From contig CAXXGW010000006.1 of assembly GCA_963666755.2 (NCBI GenBank), forward strand, positions 1 through 64,000: a DNA stretch of 64,000 nt, in the 5' to 3' direction. The stretch comes from CAXXOK01 sp963666755 (GTDB lineage: Bacteria > Bacillota > Clostridia > Christensenellales > Aristaeellaceae). Position 1 is the stretch's first letter; each line of letters opens with the position of its first letter. A program made the position numbers and the translations under genes. The notes below the pieces were generated by a model. The model ran no database searches. It saw nothing but the letters and a program-made list of their open reading frames with translations, and had not been told where the DNA came from. Below, piece after piece: positions 1-9,776 of this stretch.

Positions 1-1849
1 CGACACCACCCGCACCTGGAGCCTGACCGCGCCCATCAGCGACGCCTACACCGGCAGCTATTACGCCGCCTACGAAACCGACGCAGACCTTTCCTTTATC
101 CAGAGCGATTACAGCCTGGATGTGGCGCTGACCGCCGGCGGCCCCGAGCCGAGCCCGGCGGCCGCGGCCGACGCGCAAAGCTCGCTTTCCGACGACGCGG
201 CCTATGCCCCGCCCACCGATACGCAGGCCGCCAAGCCGACCGTCGCCGCCCCCACGCAAACCCCCGAACCCGCCGCCACCGAAACGCCCAAGCCCGCGGC
301 TACCCCCGCGCCTACGGCGCTTCCGCTGCTGGACGTCACAGCCGACAGCGCCGCCGCCCCCTCCGCGCTCAAGCTCACCTCCACCGCGTATGAGGAGCTC
401 AAGCAGAAGGACAGCTACGAGCGGACTGCCAAGATTGTCGTCAACGATCCGTTCAATTACGTCGGCTGGGATCAGAGCGGCGTGCTGACCTTCCGGGAGA
501 ATCCCTTCCGGCAGAACGCCGCCTACGGCACGGTGGAAATTGAAAAGAATACCCTGACCGAAATGTGGAAGGTCGCCATCGAAGGCAGCGTCAAGGCCAA
601 GAGCGCCACGCTGACCGGCGTAGGCTGGCCCGGCCAGCCGCTGATCGTCAAATGGCCCACGCAGCTGCGTTCGCTGCTGGGCATCAAGGATGACAGCAAA
701 GCCAAAACCGCCCTTAAGGAAGCCATCGTCGGCGCACAGAACGGCAAGATTTACTTCCTGGATCTGGTCACCGGCGAGGCGACGCGCGACCCCATCGCAA
801 ACGAGTGGCCGTCCAACGGCGCGCTTTCGCTGGATACCAACGCCGTGCCGATGCTGGCCGTGGGGCAGCACATCGCCGTGCTTGCCAAAAAAACGGTGGA
901 TAACGGTTTGCACCTGTACAACCTTCTTAATAATAAGGAGCTGACGCTGCTCAAGGGCAAGGAAAAGCTCATGCGCAGCAATTACAGCGGCTTCAGCAGC
1001 GCCCCGCTGTTCGATAAAAACACCGGCACCATGATTGCGGGCGGCGAAAACGGCCTGCTCTACACCATGGAGCCGAACGCTGATTTTGATTACATCTTGG
1101 GCACCCTCAAGATCAAGCCCGCCTACCAGCGCTACTCCTGGCTGGCCAACAAGCAGAAGGCCAAGAGCACCAATGTGGACGGTTCCGTCGCCATGTACGC
1201 CAACTATGTCTACTTTGGCGATCAGTCCGGCATTGTACAGTGCGTGGATGTGAACACCCTCAGCCCCGTGTGGGCCGTGGATACCGGCGACAATGTGGAC
1301 GCGACCGTCGCGCTGGATATGGAGGATGAAAACACCCTCTCCCTCTACACCGCCAACACCCTGATGAACCAGGGCCGCAGCGGCGTGTGCACCGTGCGCA
1401 AGCTCGACGCCCTGAGCGGCAAGGAGCTATGGGCCTATCAGGTGCCCGATCTGGTGTACACCACCGAGTTCGAAATCGGCTGCTACGCAAGCCCCGTGGT
1501 CGGGCAGAACGCCGTCAAGGATCTGGTGTTCTTCACCGCCACCAACGGCTCCAAGGGTTCCACGCTCTTTGCGCTGGATAAGGCCACCGGCAGCCTCAAG
1601 TGGTCCTTCCCCATGACCAGCGCAAGCGTATCCAGCCCCGTGGCCGTTTACAACGCCGCCGGCGACGCCTGGCTGGTACAGGCCGAAAGCGCGGGCAAGC
1701 TGCACCTGCTGGAGGCCAAAACCGGCGCGGAGCGCACCTCCCTGCAGCTGGAAGGCAATGTGGAAGGCTCGCCCGCCGTGTACCGCGACGTGCTGGTAAT
1801 CGGCACCACCGGTGCCAACAGCAACATCTACGGCATCAAGCTGGAGTAG
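1..1849 (+). CDS. PQQ-like beta-propeller protein, 5' end cut by window
   Basis: The reading frame is open from base 2, so the true start lies outside the window; the GTG at 122 is only an internal codon. About 615 residues remain. An Ala/Pro/Thr-rich linker (around bases 140-330) separates a short N-terminal piece from a run of blades typical of PQQ-like/BamB-like propellers, for example GKIYFLDLVTGE, KLDALSGKELWAYQVPDL and ALDKATGSLKWSFPM. Propellers of this type usually act as extracytoplasmic binding or scaffold domains, and the linker fits a surface-exposed protein; the missing N-terminus would decide whether it has a signal peptide. It ends 57 bases before plsX. The substrate is unknown and enzymatic activity is not implied. 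Confidence 0.75.
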   Translation, partial: DTTRTWSLTAPISDAYTGSYYAAYETDADLSFIQSDYSLDVALTAGGPEPSPAAAADAQSSLSDDAAYAPPTDTQAAKPTVAAPTQTPEPAATETPKPAATPAPTALPLLDVTADSAAAPSALKLTSTAYEELKQKDSYERTAKIVVNDPFNYVGWDQSGVLTFRENPFRQNAAYGTVEIEKNTLTEMWKVAIEGSVKAKSATLTGVGWPGQPLIVKWPTQLRSLLGIKDDSKAKTALKEAIVGAQNGKIYFLDLVTGEATRDPIANEWPSNGALSLDTNAVPMLAVGQHIAVLAKKTVDNGLHLYNLLNNKELTLLKGKEKLMRSNYSGFSSAPLFDKNTGTMIAGGENGLLYTMEPNADFDYILGTLKIKPAYQRYSWLANKQKAKSTNVDGSVAMYANYVYFGDQSGIVQCVDVNTLSPVWAVDTGDNVDATVALDMEDENTLSLYTANTLMNQGRSGVCTVRKLDALSGKELWAYQVPDLVYTTEFEIGCYASPVVGQNAVKDLVFFTATNGSKGSTLFALDKATGSLKWSFPMTSASVSSPVAVYNAAGDAWLVQAESAGKLHLLEAKTGAERTSLQLEGNVEGSPAVYRDVLVIGTTGANSNIYGIKLE

Positions 1850-1906
1850 CACACCCCAACCGGGCCGGGCGCAACCGCGGCCGTCCCATCCAAGCGGAGG
1901 GAACGC

Positions 1907-2938
1907 ATGAAAATCTATCTGGATGCGATGGGCGGCGACCACGCCCCACAGGCAACCGTCGAGGGCGCGCGGGAAGCGCTGGCGAACTTTCCCGAATTGA
2001 CGCTGGAGCTGGCCGGCCCCGCCGACGCGGTGCAGCGCGAGGTGGAGCGCGTGTTCGCGGATGCGCCCGCGCTGCGCGCCCGGCTGACCGTGACCGACTG
2101 CCCCGAAGTGATTACCAATGACGAAAGCCCCGTGATGGCCGTGCGTAAAAAGAAGGGCAGCGCCATTGTGGATGGCATGCTCAAACTGCGCGAGAGCACA
2201 GTGGACGCCTTTGTTTCCGCTGGGTCTACCGGCGCGGTGCTGGCAGGCGGCATGTTCCGCCTTGGGCGCATCAAAGGCATCGACCGCCCGGCGCTGGCCC
2301 CGCTGCTGCCCAACGGCAAGGATTATTTCCTGCTGATCGACTGCGGCGCGAATGTGGATTGCCGCCCCGAGTACCTGGCCCAGTTCGCACTGATGGGCAA
2401 CGCCTACATGCAGGGCATGCGCGGCATCCAAAGCCCCCGCATCGGGCTGGTGAACAACGGTGCCGAGAGCGAAAAGGGCTGTGCCCTGACCAAGGCCGCC
2501 TATGAGCTGCTGGAGCACAGCAACCTGCGCTTTGTGGGCAACGTCGAGGCGCGGGACATCACCGCCGATGTGGCCGACGTGATCGTGTGCGACGGCTTTG
2601 TGGGCAACGTGATCCTCAAGTTTATGGAGGGCGTGGCCGGCACGCTCATGGGCATCATCAAGAAGGAAATCACCGCCGATTTTCGCGGCAAGCTGGGGGG
2701 CCTGCTCGCCAAGCCCGCCTTTAAGCGCGTCAAGAAAACCATGGATTATACCGAAGTCGGCGGTGCGCCCCTGCTGGGCGTGTGCGGCAACGTGGTTAAG
2801 GCTCACGGTTCCAGCAACGCCCACGCCATCGCCTGCGCGGTGCGGCAGGCCGTGCTCATGGTGCAGGCCGACGTGGTCGGCAACATCGAAAAACGTCTGG
2901 TTTCGACGGAGGCGGCTCCGGCCGCCGCCGAGGAATAG
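1907..2938 (+). CDS. plsX: Phosphate acyltransferase PlsX
   Basis: 343 residues, normal for PlsX. It converts acyl-ACP and phosphate to acyl-phosphate, the donor PlsY uses to make lysophosphatidate. The N-terminus IYLDAMGGDHAP is the family signature, followed by the expected SAGSTGAVLAGG and NNGAESEKG motifs and the C-terminal GGAPLLGVCGNVVKAHGSS. The ATG follows a GCGGAGGG ribosome site. acpP lies 33 bases downstream, the usual Bacillota order, so phospholipid synthesis and acyl carrier supply are probably co-transcribed. The last ~12 residues are Ala/Glu-rich and unlikely to matter. Confidence 0.97.
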   Translation: MKIYLDAMGGDHAPQATVEGAREALANFPELTLELAGPADAVQREVERVFADAPALRARLTVTDCPEVITNDESPVMAVRKKKGSAIVDGMLKLRESTVDAFVSAGSTGAVLAGGMFRLGRIKGIDRPALAPLLPNGKDYFLLIDCGANVDCRPEYLAQFALMGNAYMQGMRGIQSPRIGLVNNGAESEKGCALTKAAYELLEHSNLRFVGNVEARDITADVADVIVCDGFVGNVILKFMEGVAGTLMGIIKKEITADFRGKLGGLLAKPAFKRVKKTMDYTEVGGAPLLGVCGNVVKAHGSSNAHAIACAVRQAVLMVQADVVGNIEKRLVSTEAAPAAAEE

Positions 2939-2971
2939 GCACTCATTTGCAATCGTAAAGGAGGGTTCCCC

Positions 2972-3199
2972 ATGGTCTTTCAACAAATCCGCGATATGAT
3001 CGCTTCCCAGCTGCAGGTGGACGCCGCCACCATCACCCCCGAAAGCCGCCTGGTGGAAGATTTGAAGGCCGACAGCGCCAACATCATGGTCATGATTCTG
3101 GAATTGGAAAACCAGTTCGGCATCGAGGTGGAGGACGAGGTGATCCTGTCCCTCAAAACCGTCGGCGACGTGGCCAAGTACATCGAAGCGCACCAGTAA
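2972..3199 (+). CDS. acpP: Acyl carrier protein
   Basis: 75 residues, acidic and all-helical as expected. The 4'-phosphopantetheine attachment serine is in LKADSANIMVMILELE, where the usual DSLD reads DSAN; the Asp-Ser pair is kept but the following Leu-Asp is not, so this is a slightly divergent carrier. It sits between plsX and rnc, the standard place for the fatty-acid ACP. No fab genes are in the window, so this could be either the only housekeeping ACP or a second copy. A strong AAGGAGGG site precedes the ATG. Confidence 0.93.
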   Translation: MVFQQIRDMIASQLQVDAATITPESRLVEDLKADSANIMVMILELENQFGIEVEDEVILSLKTVGDVAKYIEAHQ

Positions 3200-3233
3200 A
3201 CGCCGCTTTTTCAACCGAAATGTTGTTTCTCCG

Positions 3234-3262
3234 GGCGCTGACGCTTCAGCGCCTTCTTTCTT
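3234..3262 (+). terminator. Hairpin after acpP
   Basis: Perfect 8-bp stem GGCGCTGA/TCAGCGCC with a 4-base loop, followed by TTCTTTCTT. It lies between acpP and rnc and may end or attenuate the plsX-acpP transcript. The tail has interspersed C, so termination may be partial. Confidence 0.55.
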
Positions 3263-3321
3263 CCGGTTCAGCACGCGCGGCCCGGGGCGGCACGCCCCGC
3301 CGCGGAAGGGAGCACCCCGCC

Positions 3322-3984
3322 ATGCGCTCGTTACAGGATGCGCTGCAATACCAGTTCCGGGAAGCGTCGCTGCTTCGCCTCGCCCTGACCCACCCCTCCA
3401 CCAAGGAGGAGGACGATAACCAACGCCTGGAGTTTCTGGGCGACGCGGTGCTGGAGTTTGCCATCAGCGACCTTCTGTACCGCAAATACCCCGACCGCCG
3501 CGAGGGCGAGCTGACGGCCCGCCGCGCCGCCCTGGTGTGCGAGGAGACGCTCTGCCACCTGGCGCGCACGCTCTGTCTGGGGCAATCCCTGCGCATGGGC
3601 CACGGGGAGGAAAGCACCGCCGGGCGGGAGAAACCCAGCATTCTGGCCGACGCGCTGGAGGCTGTGATTGCCGCCGTCTATCTGGATGGGGGCATGCCCG
3701 CCGCACAGGGGCTGATCGAGCGCCTGTTTGCCGAGGAAGAACGCCTGTCCGCCCTGCGCGGACATGATGATAAGGGCCTTTTGCAGGCCTACACCCAGGC
3801 CCACGATCTGGGCCTGCCGGAATACCGCATCGTGGAGGAGAGCGGCCCCGCGCACGACCGCCGCTTTGTAACCGAGACGCTCGTCAGCGGCCGCGTGGTG
3901 GCCCGCGGCGAGGGCCTCAGCAAAAAAGCGGCGGAGCAGGCGGCCGCACGCACCGCCCTGGACGCACTCAAAGCCGGAGAATAG
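3322..3984 (+). CDS. rnc: Ribonuclease III
   Basis: 220 residues from the ATG at 3322, chosen because GGAAGGG lies 12 bases upstream; the open frame extends back to 3220, but that part overlaps the hairpin after acpP and has no family similarity. It cleaves double-stranded RNA in rRNA and mRNA processing. The catalytic signature QRLEFLGDAVLEFAISDLLY is clear, the second acidic site sits in SILADALEAVIAAVYLDGG, and the C-terminal third (GLPEYRIVEESG to KKAAEQAAARTALDAL) is a double-stranded RNA-binding domain. smc starts 10 bases downstream, as in many Bacillota. Confidence 0.95.
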   Translation: MRSLQDALQYQFREASLLRLALTHPSTKEEDDNQRLEFLGDAVLEFAISDLLYRKYPDRREGELTARRAALVCEETLCHLARTLCLGQSLRMGHGEESTAGREKPSILADALEAVIAAVYLDGGMPAAQGLIERLFAEEERLSALRGHDDKGLLQAYTQAHDLGLPEYRIVEESGPAHDRRFVTETLVSGRVVARGEGLSKKAAEQAAARTALDALKAGE

Positions 3985-3994
3985 GGGGAAATCC

Positions 3995-6900
3995 ATGCGG
4001 CTGAGCAAGCTGGAAATCTACGGCTTCAAGTCGTTCGCCAAGCGCACGGAAATCGTCTTCCCGCAGGATGTGACCGGCATTGTCGGCCCCAACGGAAGCG
4101 GGAAGAGCAACATCAGCGACGCGGTGCGCTGGGTGCTGGGGGAGCAGAGCGCCCGCACCCTGCGCGGCAACAGCATGAGCGACGTCATTTTTAACGGCAC
4201 CGAGCAGCGCAAACCCATGAACTACTGCGAGGTGACCCTTGTTTTTGATAACGCCGACCGGCAGCTGCCCGTGGAGTACGCCGAGGTAAGCGTCACCCGC
4301 CGGGTGTACCGCAGCGGCGACAGCGAGTACCTGCTCAACGGCGCGGCCTGCCGCCTCAAGGACGTGGTGGACCTGTTCCGCGATACGGGCGTAGGCCGCG
4401 AGGGCTATTCCATTATCGGGCAGGGCCGCATCGATGAGATTTTATCCCAGCGCAGCGAGGATCGCCGCGCGGTGTTTGAGGAAGCGGCAGGCATCAGCCG
4501 TTATCGCGTGCGCAAGGAGGAGGCCGAGCAGCGCCTGCGGCGCAGCGAGGAAAACCTGGTGCGCGTGGAGGATGTGCTGGACGAGCTTGCCCGCCAGCTG
4601 ACGCCGCTGGAAAAACAGGCCGAGGTGGCCCGCGAATATCTGGCCCTGTCCGAAACCCTGCGCGAGCTGGATGTGGAACTCTACCTGCTGCGCTACGACC
4701 GGCTGCAAAAGCGTTCCACCACCATGGAGGATGCGCTGCTGGCCGTAAAGGATCAGCTTGCGGAGCTGACCGGGCGGCTGAAGGAGCTGACCGCCGACCG
4801 GGACGCGCAGGAGGCGGGGCTGGAAACCCTGCAAACCGCCCTGACCGAGGCGCACGAGGCGCTGCTTGCGCAAAACGAGCGGCTGCATCAGGCCCGGGAG
4901 CAGGTGCAGGCTGTGGATAACCGCCTGCAAACCGGCACGGATACCGCCGAACGCCTGCGCGCCGAGGCCGACGCGGCCCAGACCCGCATCGGGCTGATTG
5001 ACGCGACGCTCACGCAAGCCGCGGGCGGGCTGGCCGAAGCCGACCGCCAGCGCGCCGAGGCCGACGCGGCGCTGGAAGCGCGCAAGGCCGCCCACGCCGA
5101 GTCCACACAGGCCGCACAGACGTGGGAGGACGCGCTTTCCGCGCACAAGACGGCCATCATCGACAATTTGAACCGCATGCAGGACGTGCGCGCCGCGCAG
5201 GCGCGCCAGGGCGCCCTGCATACGCAGATGACCGCCCGCCGCGCCGAGCTGGCCCAGAGCCAGACCGATGCCGACGCGCGGGAGGCAACGCTCAGCGAGG
5301 CGCTGGACGCGTCCAAGCGCGCGCTGGCGGGCGAGCTGGCGCTGTTTGAAACCCGCCGCGCCGAGGCGAACGCGCTGGAGGCGCAGGCCAAGGCCATGGC
5401 GGAGCAGACCGAAACGGACCGCGCCGCGCAACAGACGCTGGAGCAGGCCCTGCGCACCGATGAAGCGCGCCTGAAAACCCTGCGGGAGTTGCAGGAGGGG
5501 TACGAGGGCTACCAGTACCCCGTGCGGCAGGCGCTCGCCCATGCGCGCCAGCAGAACCTTGCAGGCGTGCATGATGTGGTGGCGATGCTTTTAAGCGTGC
5601 CCAAGGCGTACGAAACCGCGCTGGATATGGCGCTGGGCGGCGCGATGCAGAACATCGTGACCGAAACCGAGCGCGACGCCAAGCAGATGATCGATTACCT
5701 GCGCCAGAACAAGCTCGGCCGCGCCACCTTTTTGCCCGTGCAGGCCATGACGGCCCGGACGCTGAGCACGGCGGAGCGCCGGGTGCTGACCATGCGCGGG
5801 TGCGTGGGCGTCGCCAGCGAGCTGTGCACGTTCGACCCCCGTTACCGCCCCGTGATGGAAAACCTGCTCGGCCGCACCGTGATCGCCGAGGATCTGGACA
5901 GCGGTATCGAAATCATGCGCGCAGGCGGCCACGCCTTCCGGCTGGTGACCCTGAACGGCGATGTGATGCACTCCGGCGGCAGCATGACCGGCGGCAGCAT
6001 CCAGCAGAAGGCGCAAAACCTGCTGGGCCGTGAGCGGGAAATCAAGGAGCTGGAAGCCGCCGTCGCAGACAAAACCGCCCGCTGCGCACAGGCCGCCGCC
6101 GCGCTCGCCTGTCTGGAAGCCGAGCGCGGCGCGCTGCGCCAGAACCGCGTCGCCGCCCGCGAAGCCCTGCAACAGCAGGAAATCGCCGTCGTGCGGGAAA
6201 CCGAGCGCCAGCGCGCCGCCCAAACGGAGCTGGACGAGCACCGCCGCACCTCCGAAAGCGTGCGGCAGGCATTGGAGCAACTGGACGAGAGTCTGGCCGA
6301 CGTGGCCAGAGAGCTGCAACGCGCCGAAGCCCAGACCGGCCGCGAACAGCTGGACGCCGAGGGTCTGCACCAGAAAACCACCGAGCTGAGCGCCGCGGTA
6401 GACCGGGCGCGCCGCGAGCGCGAAGCAGCGCAGGAAGCGCTTACTGCCGCGCTGCTGCGCGCGCAGGAGGCCGCCCATACCTGCGAGCGTCTGCGGCAGG
6501 ACAGCCACCGCCTGCAGGCGGATGGCGAAAGCGGCCGTAAGGAGCTGCAGGCGCTGCTCGCCAAGCGGGAAAAAGCGCTGGCCGATGTGCAGGCCGCCCG
6601 CGGCGAGCGGGAAGCCGCCGCCGAGGCCGTGACGCTGGCCGAAACCGCCGTCACCCGCGCCAAAACGCATGTGGAAGGCTGTGAGGATCGCCGCGAACAG
6701 GCCCAGAAAGCCCTCAAGGATGTGCAGAACGAAATCGAAGCCGGGCACACCCTGAGCGAGCAGGTCGGCGACCGCCTGCACCGGCAGGAAATGAACCTGA
6801 CCCGCGTCAAGGGCGATCTGTCGGTGCTGAACGACCGCCTGTGGGATACCTACGCCCTCACCTATGCAGGGGCGCGGGATGCGCATGCCGAATATGTGTT

Positions 6901-7684
6901 GTTACGGAACCGCGCGGCCGCCCCGGAGGCGGCACAGGGCTCCGAAAGCCTCTCCGCCCCGCCCGAGGCAACCGCCGAAGAAACAGCAGCCGCCGCCGCC
7001 ACGCCCCCCGCCCTGCCCGACGGGCTGGACGAGGCCGAGGCCGACCGCAAGGCGCAGGAAATCCGCGAACGCATCCGCCGTATGGGCAACGTGAACGTGA
7101 ACGCCATTGAGGAGTTCACGCAGCTGCACGCCCGCGCTACGGCGCTGGCCGCCCAGCGGGACGATCTGCTGCACGCCCGGGACGATCTGCAATCCCTGAT
7201 CCGCAACCTGCTGGAGCACATGCGCACCGTGTTTGTGGGCCAGTTCGGGCTGTTGCAGGGCTATTTTGAGGAGACGTTCGCCCGGCTGTTCGGCGGCGGC
7301 CACGGGGAAATCCGGCTGTCCGACCCCGAGGATCCGCTCAACTGCGGCATCGAAATCATCGTGCAGCCGCCGGGCAAGAAGCGCCAGCTGCTCAGCCTAT
7401 TTTCAGGCGGCGAGCGCGCGCTCACGGCCATCGCCATCCTGTTTGCGATGCTCAAGCTCAAGCCCACGCCCTTCTGCATTCTGGACGAAATCGAGGCCGC
7501 GCTGGACGAGGCGAACATCGGCTACTTTGCCGATTACCTCAAGGAGTTTTCGCTGGGCACCCAGTTTGTGGTGGTCACCCACCGCAAGGGCACCATGGAG
7601 CGCTGCGACGCGCTGTTCGGCGTAGCGATGGAGGAGCGGGGCGTCAGTTCCATGGTCAGCGTTTGCCTGAGAGATTACGACTAA
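3995..7684 (+). CDS. smc: Chromosome segregation SMC ATPase
   Basis: 1229 residues, slightly longer than the usual ~1185. It forms the condensin core with ScpA/ScpB (not in this window). The Walker A motif is GPNGSGKSNISDAVRW near residue 32. Two long Ala/Glu/Arg-rich coiled coils flank a hinge at about residues 500-665 (GYEGYQYPV to GGSMTGGS). The C-terminal head carries the ABC signature LFSGGERALTAIAI and Walker B FCILDEIEAALDEANI. An Ala/Glu/Pro/Thr-rich low-complexity insertion at about residues 970-1012 (bases 6905-7030) interrupts the returning coil near the head and accounts for the extra length. It follows rnc by 10 bases and precedes ftsY by 33. Confidence 0.97.
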   Translation: MRLSKLEIYGFKSFAKRTEIVFPQDVTGIVGPNGSGKSNISDAVRWVLGEQSARTLRGNSMSDVIFNGTEQRKPMNYCEVTLVFDNADRQLPVEYAEVSVTRRVYRSGDSEYLLNGAACRLKDVVDLFRDTGVGREGYSIIGQGRIDEILSQRSEDRRAVFEEAAGISRYRVRKEEAEQRLRRSEENLVRVEDVLDELARQLTPLEKQAEVAREYLALSETLRELDVELYLLRYDRLQKRSTTMEDALLAVKDQLAELTGRLKELTADRDAQEAGLETLQTALTEAHEALLAQNERLHQAREQVQAVDNRLQTGTDTAERLRAEADAAQTRIGLIDATLTQAAGGLAEADRQRAEADAALEARKAAHAESTQAAQTWEDALSAHKTAIIDNLNRMQDVRAAQARQGALHTQMTARRAELAQSQTDADAREATLSEALDASKRALAGELALFETRRAEANALEAQAKAMAEQTETDRAAQQTLEQALRTDEARLKTLRELQEGYEGYQYPVRQALAHARQQNLAGVHDVVAMLLSVPKAYETALDMALGGAMQNIVTETERDAKQMIDYLRQNKLGRATFLPVQAMTARTLSTAERRVLTMRGCVGVASELCTFDPRYRPVMENLLGRTVIAEDLDSGIEIMRAGGHAFRLVTLNGDVMHSGGSMTGGSIQQKAQNLLGREREIKELEAAVADKTARCAQAAAALACLEAERGALRQNRVAAREALQQQEIAVVRETERQRAAQTELDEHRRTSESVRQALEQLDESLADVARELQRAEAQTGREQLDAEGLHQKTTELSAAVDRARREREAAQEALTAALLRAQEAAHTCERLRQDSHRLQADGESGRKELQALLAKREKALADVQAARGEREAAAEAVTLAETAVTRAKTHVEGCEDRREQAQKALKDVQNEIEAGHTLSEQVGDRLHRQEMNLTRVKGDLSVLNDRLWDTYALTYAGARDAHAEYVLLRNRAAAPEAAQGSESLSAPPEATAEETAAAAATPPALPDGLDEAEADRKAQEIRERIRRMGNVNVNAIEEFTQLHARATALAAQRDDLLHARDDLQSLIRNLLEHMRTVFVGQFGLLQGYFEETFARLFGGGHGEIRLSDPEDPLNCGIEIIVQPPGKKRQLLSLFSGGERALTAIAILFAMLKLKPTPFCILDEIEAALDEANIGYFADYLKEFSLGTQFVVVTHRKGTMERCDALFGVAMEERGVSSMVSVCLRDYD

Positions 7685-7717
7685 CGCGCCGCGCGCGGCG
7701 CTAAAGGGGGAACCCCA

Positions 7718-8623
7718 ATGGCCGACGGACTTTTCAGCCGCCTGCGCGACGGCCTGTTGCGCAGCCGCCAGAACCTTGGCGGCATGGTGGGCGAGGCCGT
7801 AACCGAGCACCAGACCGTCGATGAAGATTTTTACGACAGCCTGCTGGACGCGCTGATCCTCTCCGATATGGGCACGGCCTGCGCGCAGGAGGCCATGACC
7901 GCACTGCGCGCCCGCGTGAAGGCCGAAAACATCCGCGAAACCGCGCGCTGCCGCGACGTGCTCAAAGAAATTCTCGTGGGGATGCTGGACGCCCCCAAGA
8001 TGCCGCTGCACTGGCCCATGGTCATCCTGACGGTCGGAGTCAACGGCGTGGGCAAGACCACCACCATCGGCAAGCTGGCGCTGCGCTTTCAGGGGCTGGG
8101 CCGCACCATTTTGCTGTGCGCGGCGGATACCTTCCGCGCGGCGGCGGCCGAACAGCTGACCATCTGGGCCGAGCGGGCCAAGGTGCCGCTGGTGCGCCAT
8201 CAGGAGGGGGCCGACCCCGCGGGCGTAGTGTTTGACGCGGTGCAGGCCGCCAAGGCGCGCCATGCCGATCTGCTGATTGTGGATACCGCCGGTCGCCTGC
8301 ATAACAAGAAGAACCTGATGGATGAAATGGAGAAAATGCGCCGCGTGATCGACCGGGAGTACCCCGAGGCGACCGTGCGCTGTCTGCTGGTGGTGGATGC
8401 CACCACCGGGCAGAACGGCCTGCAGCAGGCCAAGGCCTTCAGCGAGGCGGCCGGCATCAACGGCGTGGTGCTCACCAAGCTGGACGGCACCGCCAAGGGC
8501 GGGGTCATCTTCCCCATTGTGCGGGAGCTGCGGGTGCCGGTGCTCTATGTGGGCGTGGGCGAAGGCATCGACGATCTGCAGGCTTTCGACGCCCGCGATT
8601 TTGTAACCGCCCTGTTCGACTGA
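7718..8623 (+). CDS. ftsY: Signal recognition particle receptor FtsY
   Basis: 301 residues, essentially only the NG GTPase core without the long acidic A domain of proteobacterial FtsY, normal for Bacillota. GTPase motifs are visible in order: G1 GVNGVGKTTTIGKLA (near residue 107), CAADTFRAAAAEQL, DTAGRLHNKKNLMDEM, and TKLDGTAKGGVIFPI. It docks the SRP-ribosome complex at the membrane. The smc-ftsY neighbourhood is the conserved one; ffh/ylxM, often next, is replaced here by a DUF975 gene. Confidence 0.97.
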   Translation: MADGLFSRLRDGLLRSRQNLGGMVGEAVTEHQTVDEDFYDSLLDALILSDMGTACAQEAMTALRARVKAENIRETARCRDVLKEILVGMLDAPKMPLHWPMVILTVGVNGVGKTTTIGKLALRFQGLGRTILLCAADTFRAAAAEQLTIWAERAKVPLVRHQEGADPAGVVFDAVQAAKARHADLLIVDTAGRLHNKKNLMDEMEKMRRVIDREYPEATVRCLLVVDATTGQNGLQQAKAFSEAAGINGVVLTKLDGTAKGGVIFPIVRELRVPVLYVGVGEGIDDLQAFDARDFVTALFD

Positions 8624-8657
8624 CCCGGCCGCTGCGCCGGAAAAAGGAGGGAACCGG

Positions 8658-9644
8658 ATGGTCGTCTCCCCCTACGTGTTCAAAAGCAAAGCGGTGCGCG
8701 CCCTCAAGGGCAACTGGCAAACCGCGCTGCTGGTCACCTTCTTCGCTTCGCTGCCGATGACGCTGTTGCAGCTTTTGCAGGCCACGCGCCTTCCGGACCT
8801 GACGATGCTGACCACGCGCGAGGCCATGGAGGCCGCCGTGCTGGCCATCCCCGCGCAAACGTGGATGCTCCTTGGGCTGGTCGCCGGGTTTGCCACGGTG
8901 CTTTCCCCCGTGCTGGCCGTCGGCTGCAACGCGTATTTCATCCTGCGGCTGCAGGGCGAGGAGCCCGGTTTTTGGGGCCTGTTTTCCCGGATGCGGATTT
9001 TTCTTAAGGCGCTGCTTCTGTACATCGTGATCTATGTCCGGGTGTTTTTATGGTCGCTGCTGCTGGTGGTGCCGGGCATCATGGCCGCGCTGCGCTATGC
9101 GCTCGCGCCCTTTTACCTTGCCGAGCACCCGGAGATGGGCGTGCTGGAAGCCATCCGCAAAAGCAAGGAAGCCATGCAGGGGCAAAAAGCGACGCTTTTC
9201 ATGCTGGAACTGAGCTTTCTGGTGTGGCTGCTGGGCGCCATGGCGGTGGAGGTGCTACTTTCGGGCCTGAGCGTGATTCTGGCGCTGGTCGCCTCGCAGT
9301 TTATCCAGCTGGTGATGGCCACCTACCTGAACGCGGCCTGCGCGGGCTTCTACCGCGCGGCGTGCGAGCCGGGCGGCGTGCTGCGCGCGCAAACCGAGGC
9401 TGCGGCGTGGCTGCGGAACCTTGGCGGCGATCGCTTTGGCCGCCCCTTTGGCAACGACGATAACAGCGACGATCCCGCCCCCGACGAAAACGCCCCCGAC
9501 GGCGATGCCGACGCCCCCGCCGACGCAGAGGAGGACGACGCGCCCCTGGGCGAGGAGCCCGACCAGCCCGCGCCGCCCGAAGGCGAAGGCGCTGAGGGCA
9601 GCGCGCCCAATGGCGACGGCCCCCGCGGCGGCGATCCCGCGTAA
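8658..9644 (+). CDS. DUF975-family integral membrane protein with acidic tail
   Basis: 328 residues. The N-terminus (YVFKSKAVRALKGNWQTALL) and the run of hydrophobic segments within residues 20-225 match the DUF975 family of multi-pass membrane proteins of unknown function. The last ~70 residues are an Asp/Glu/Pro/Ala-rich, probably disordered cytoplasmic tail, not typical of the family core. It starts 34 bases after ftsY behind AAAAAGGAGGG, so it may be co-expressed with the protein-targeting gene, but no role can be assigned. Confidence 0.8.
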   Translation: MVVSPYVFKSKAVRALKGNWQTALLVTFFASLPMTLLQLLQATRLPDLTMLTTREAMEAAVLAIPAQTWMLLGLVAGFATVLSPVLAVGCNAYFILRLQGEEPGFWGLFSRMRIFLKALLLYIVIYVRVFLWSLLLVVPGIMAALRYALAPFYLAEHPEMGVLEAIRKSKEAMQGQKATLFMLELSFLVWLLGAMAVEVLLSGLSVILALVASQFIQLVMATYLNAACAGFYRAACEPGGVLRAQTEAAAWLRNLGGDRFGRPFGNDDNSDDPAPDENAPDGDADAPADAEEDDAPLGEEPDQPAPPEGEGAEGSAPNGDGPRGGDPA

Positions 9645-9752
9645 CGAACCTCACGGGGCCTGCGCCCCGTTTGCGGCGGCCCCGGCACAGTGCCGGAAAG
9701 CTGCCCCCGCGCCCCCGGCTGGAGTTGCGCAGCCGCGTTTCCGAAATCCAAC

Positions 9753-9776
9753 GGCGGGTGAGAATCCCGCCTTTTT
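9753..9776 (+). terminator. Rho-independent terminator before GNAT gene
   Basis: Perfect GGCGGG/CCCGCC stem with a 7-base loop, directly followed by TTTTT. A second smaller GC hairpin (9653-9670) lies right after the DUF975 stop codon. Together they probably end the housekeeping operon. Confidence 0.75.

Noticed and set aside
1427..3274. Long - strand frame of 615 codons opposite plsX
   Set aside because: It covers plsX and acpP, is His/Gly/Ala-rich without any family block, and has no ribosome site; a GC-rich shadow.
4442..6886. Long - strand frames opposite smc
   Set aside because: Leu/Gly/Gln- or Ser/Arg-rich shadows produced by the codon bias of the coiled coil.
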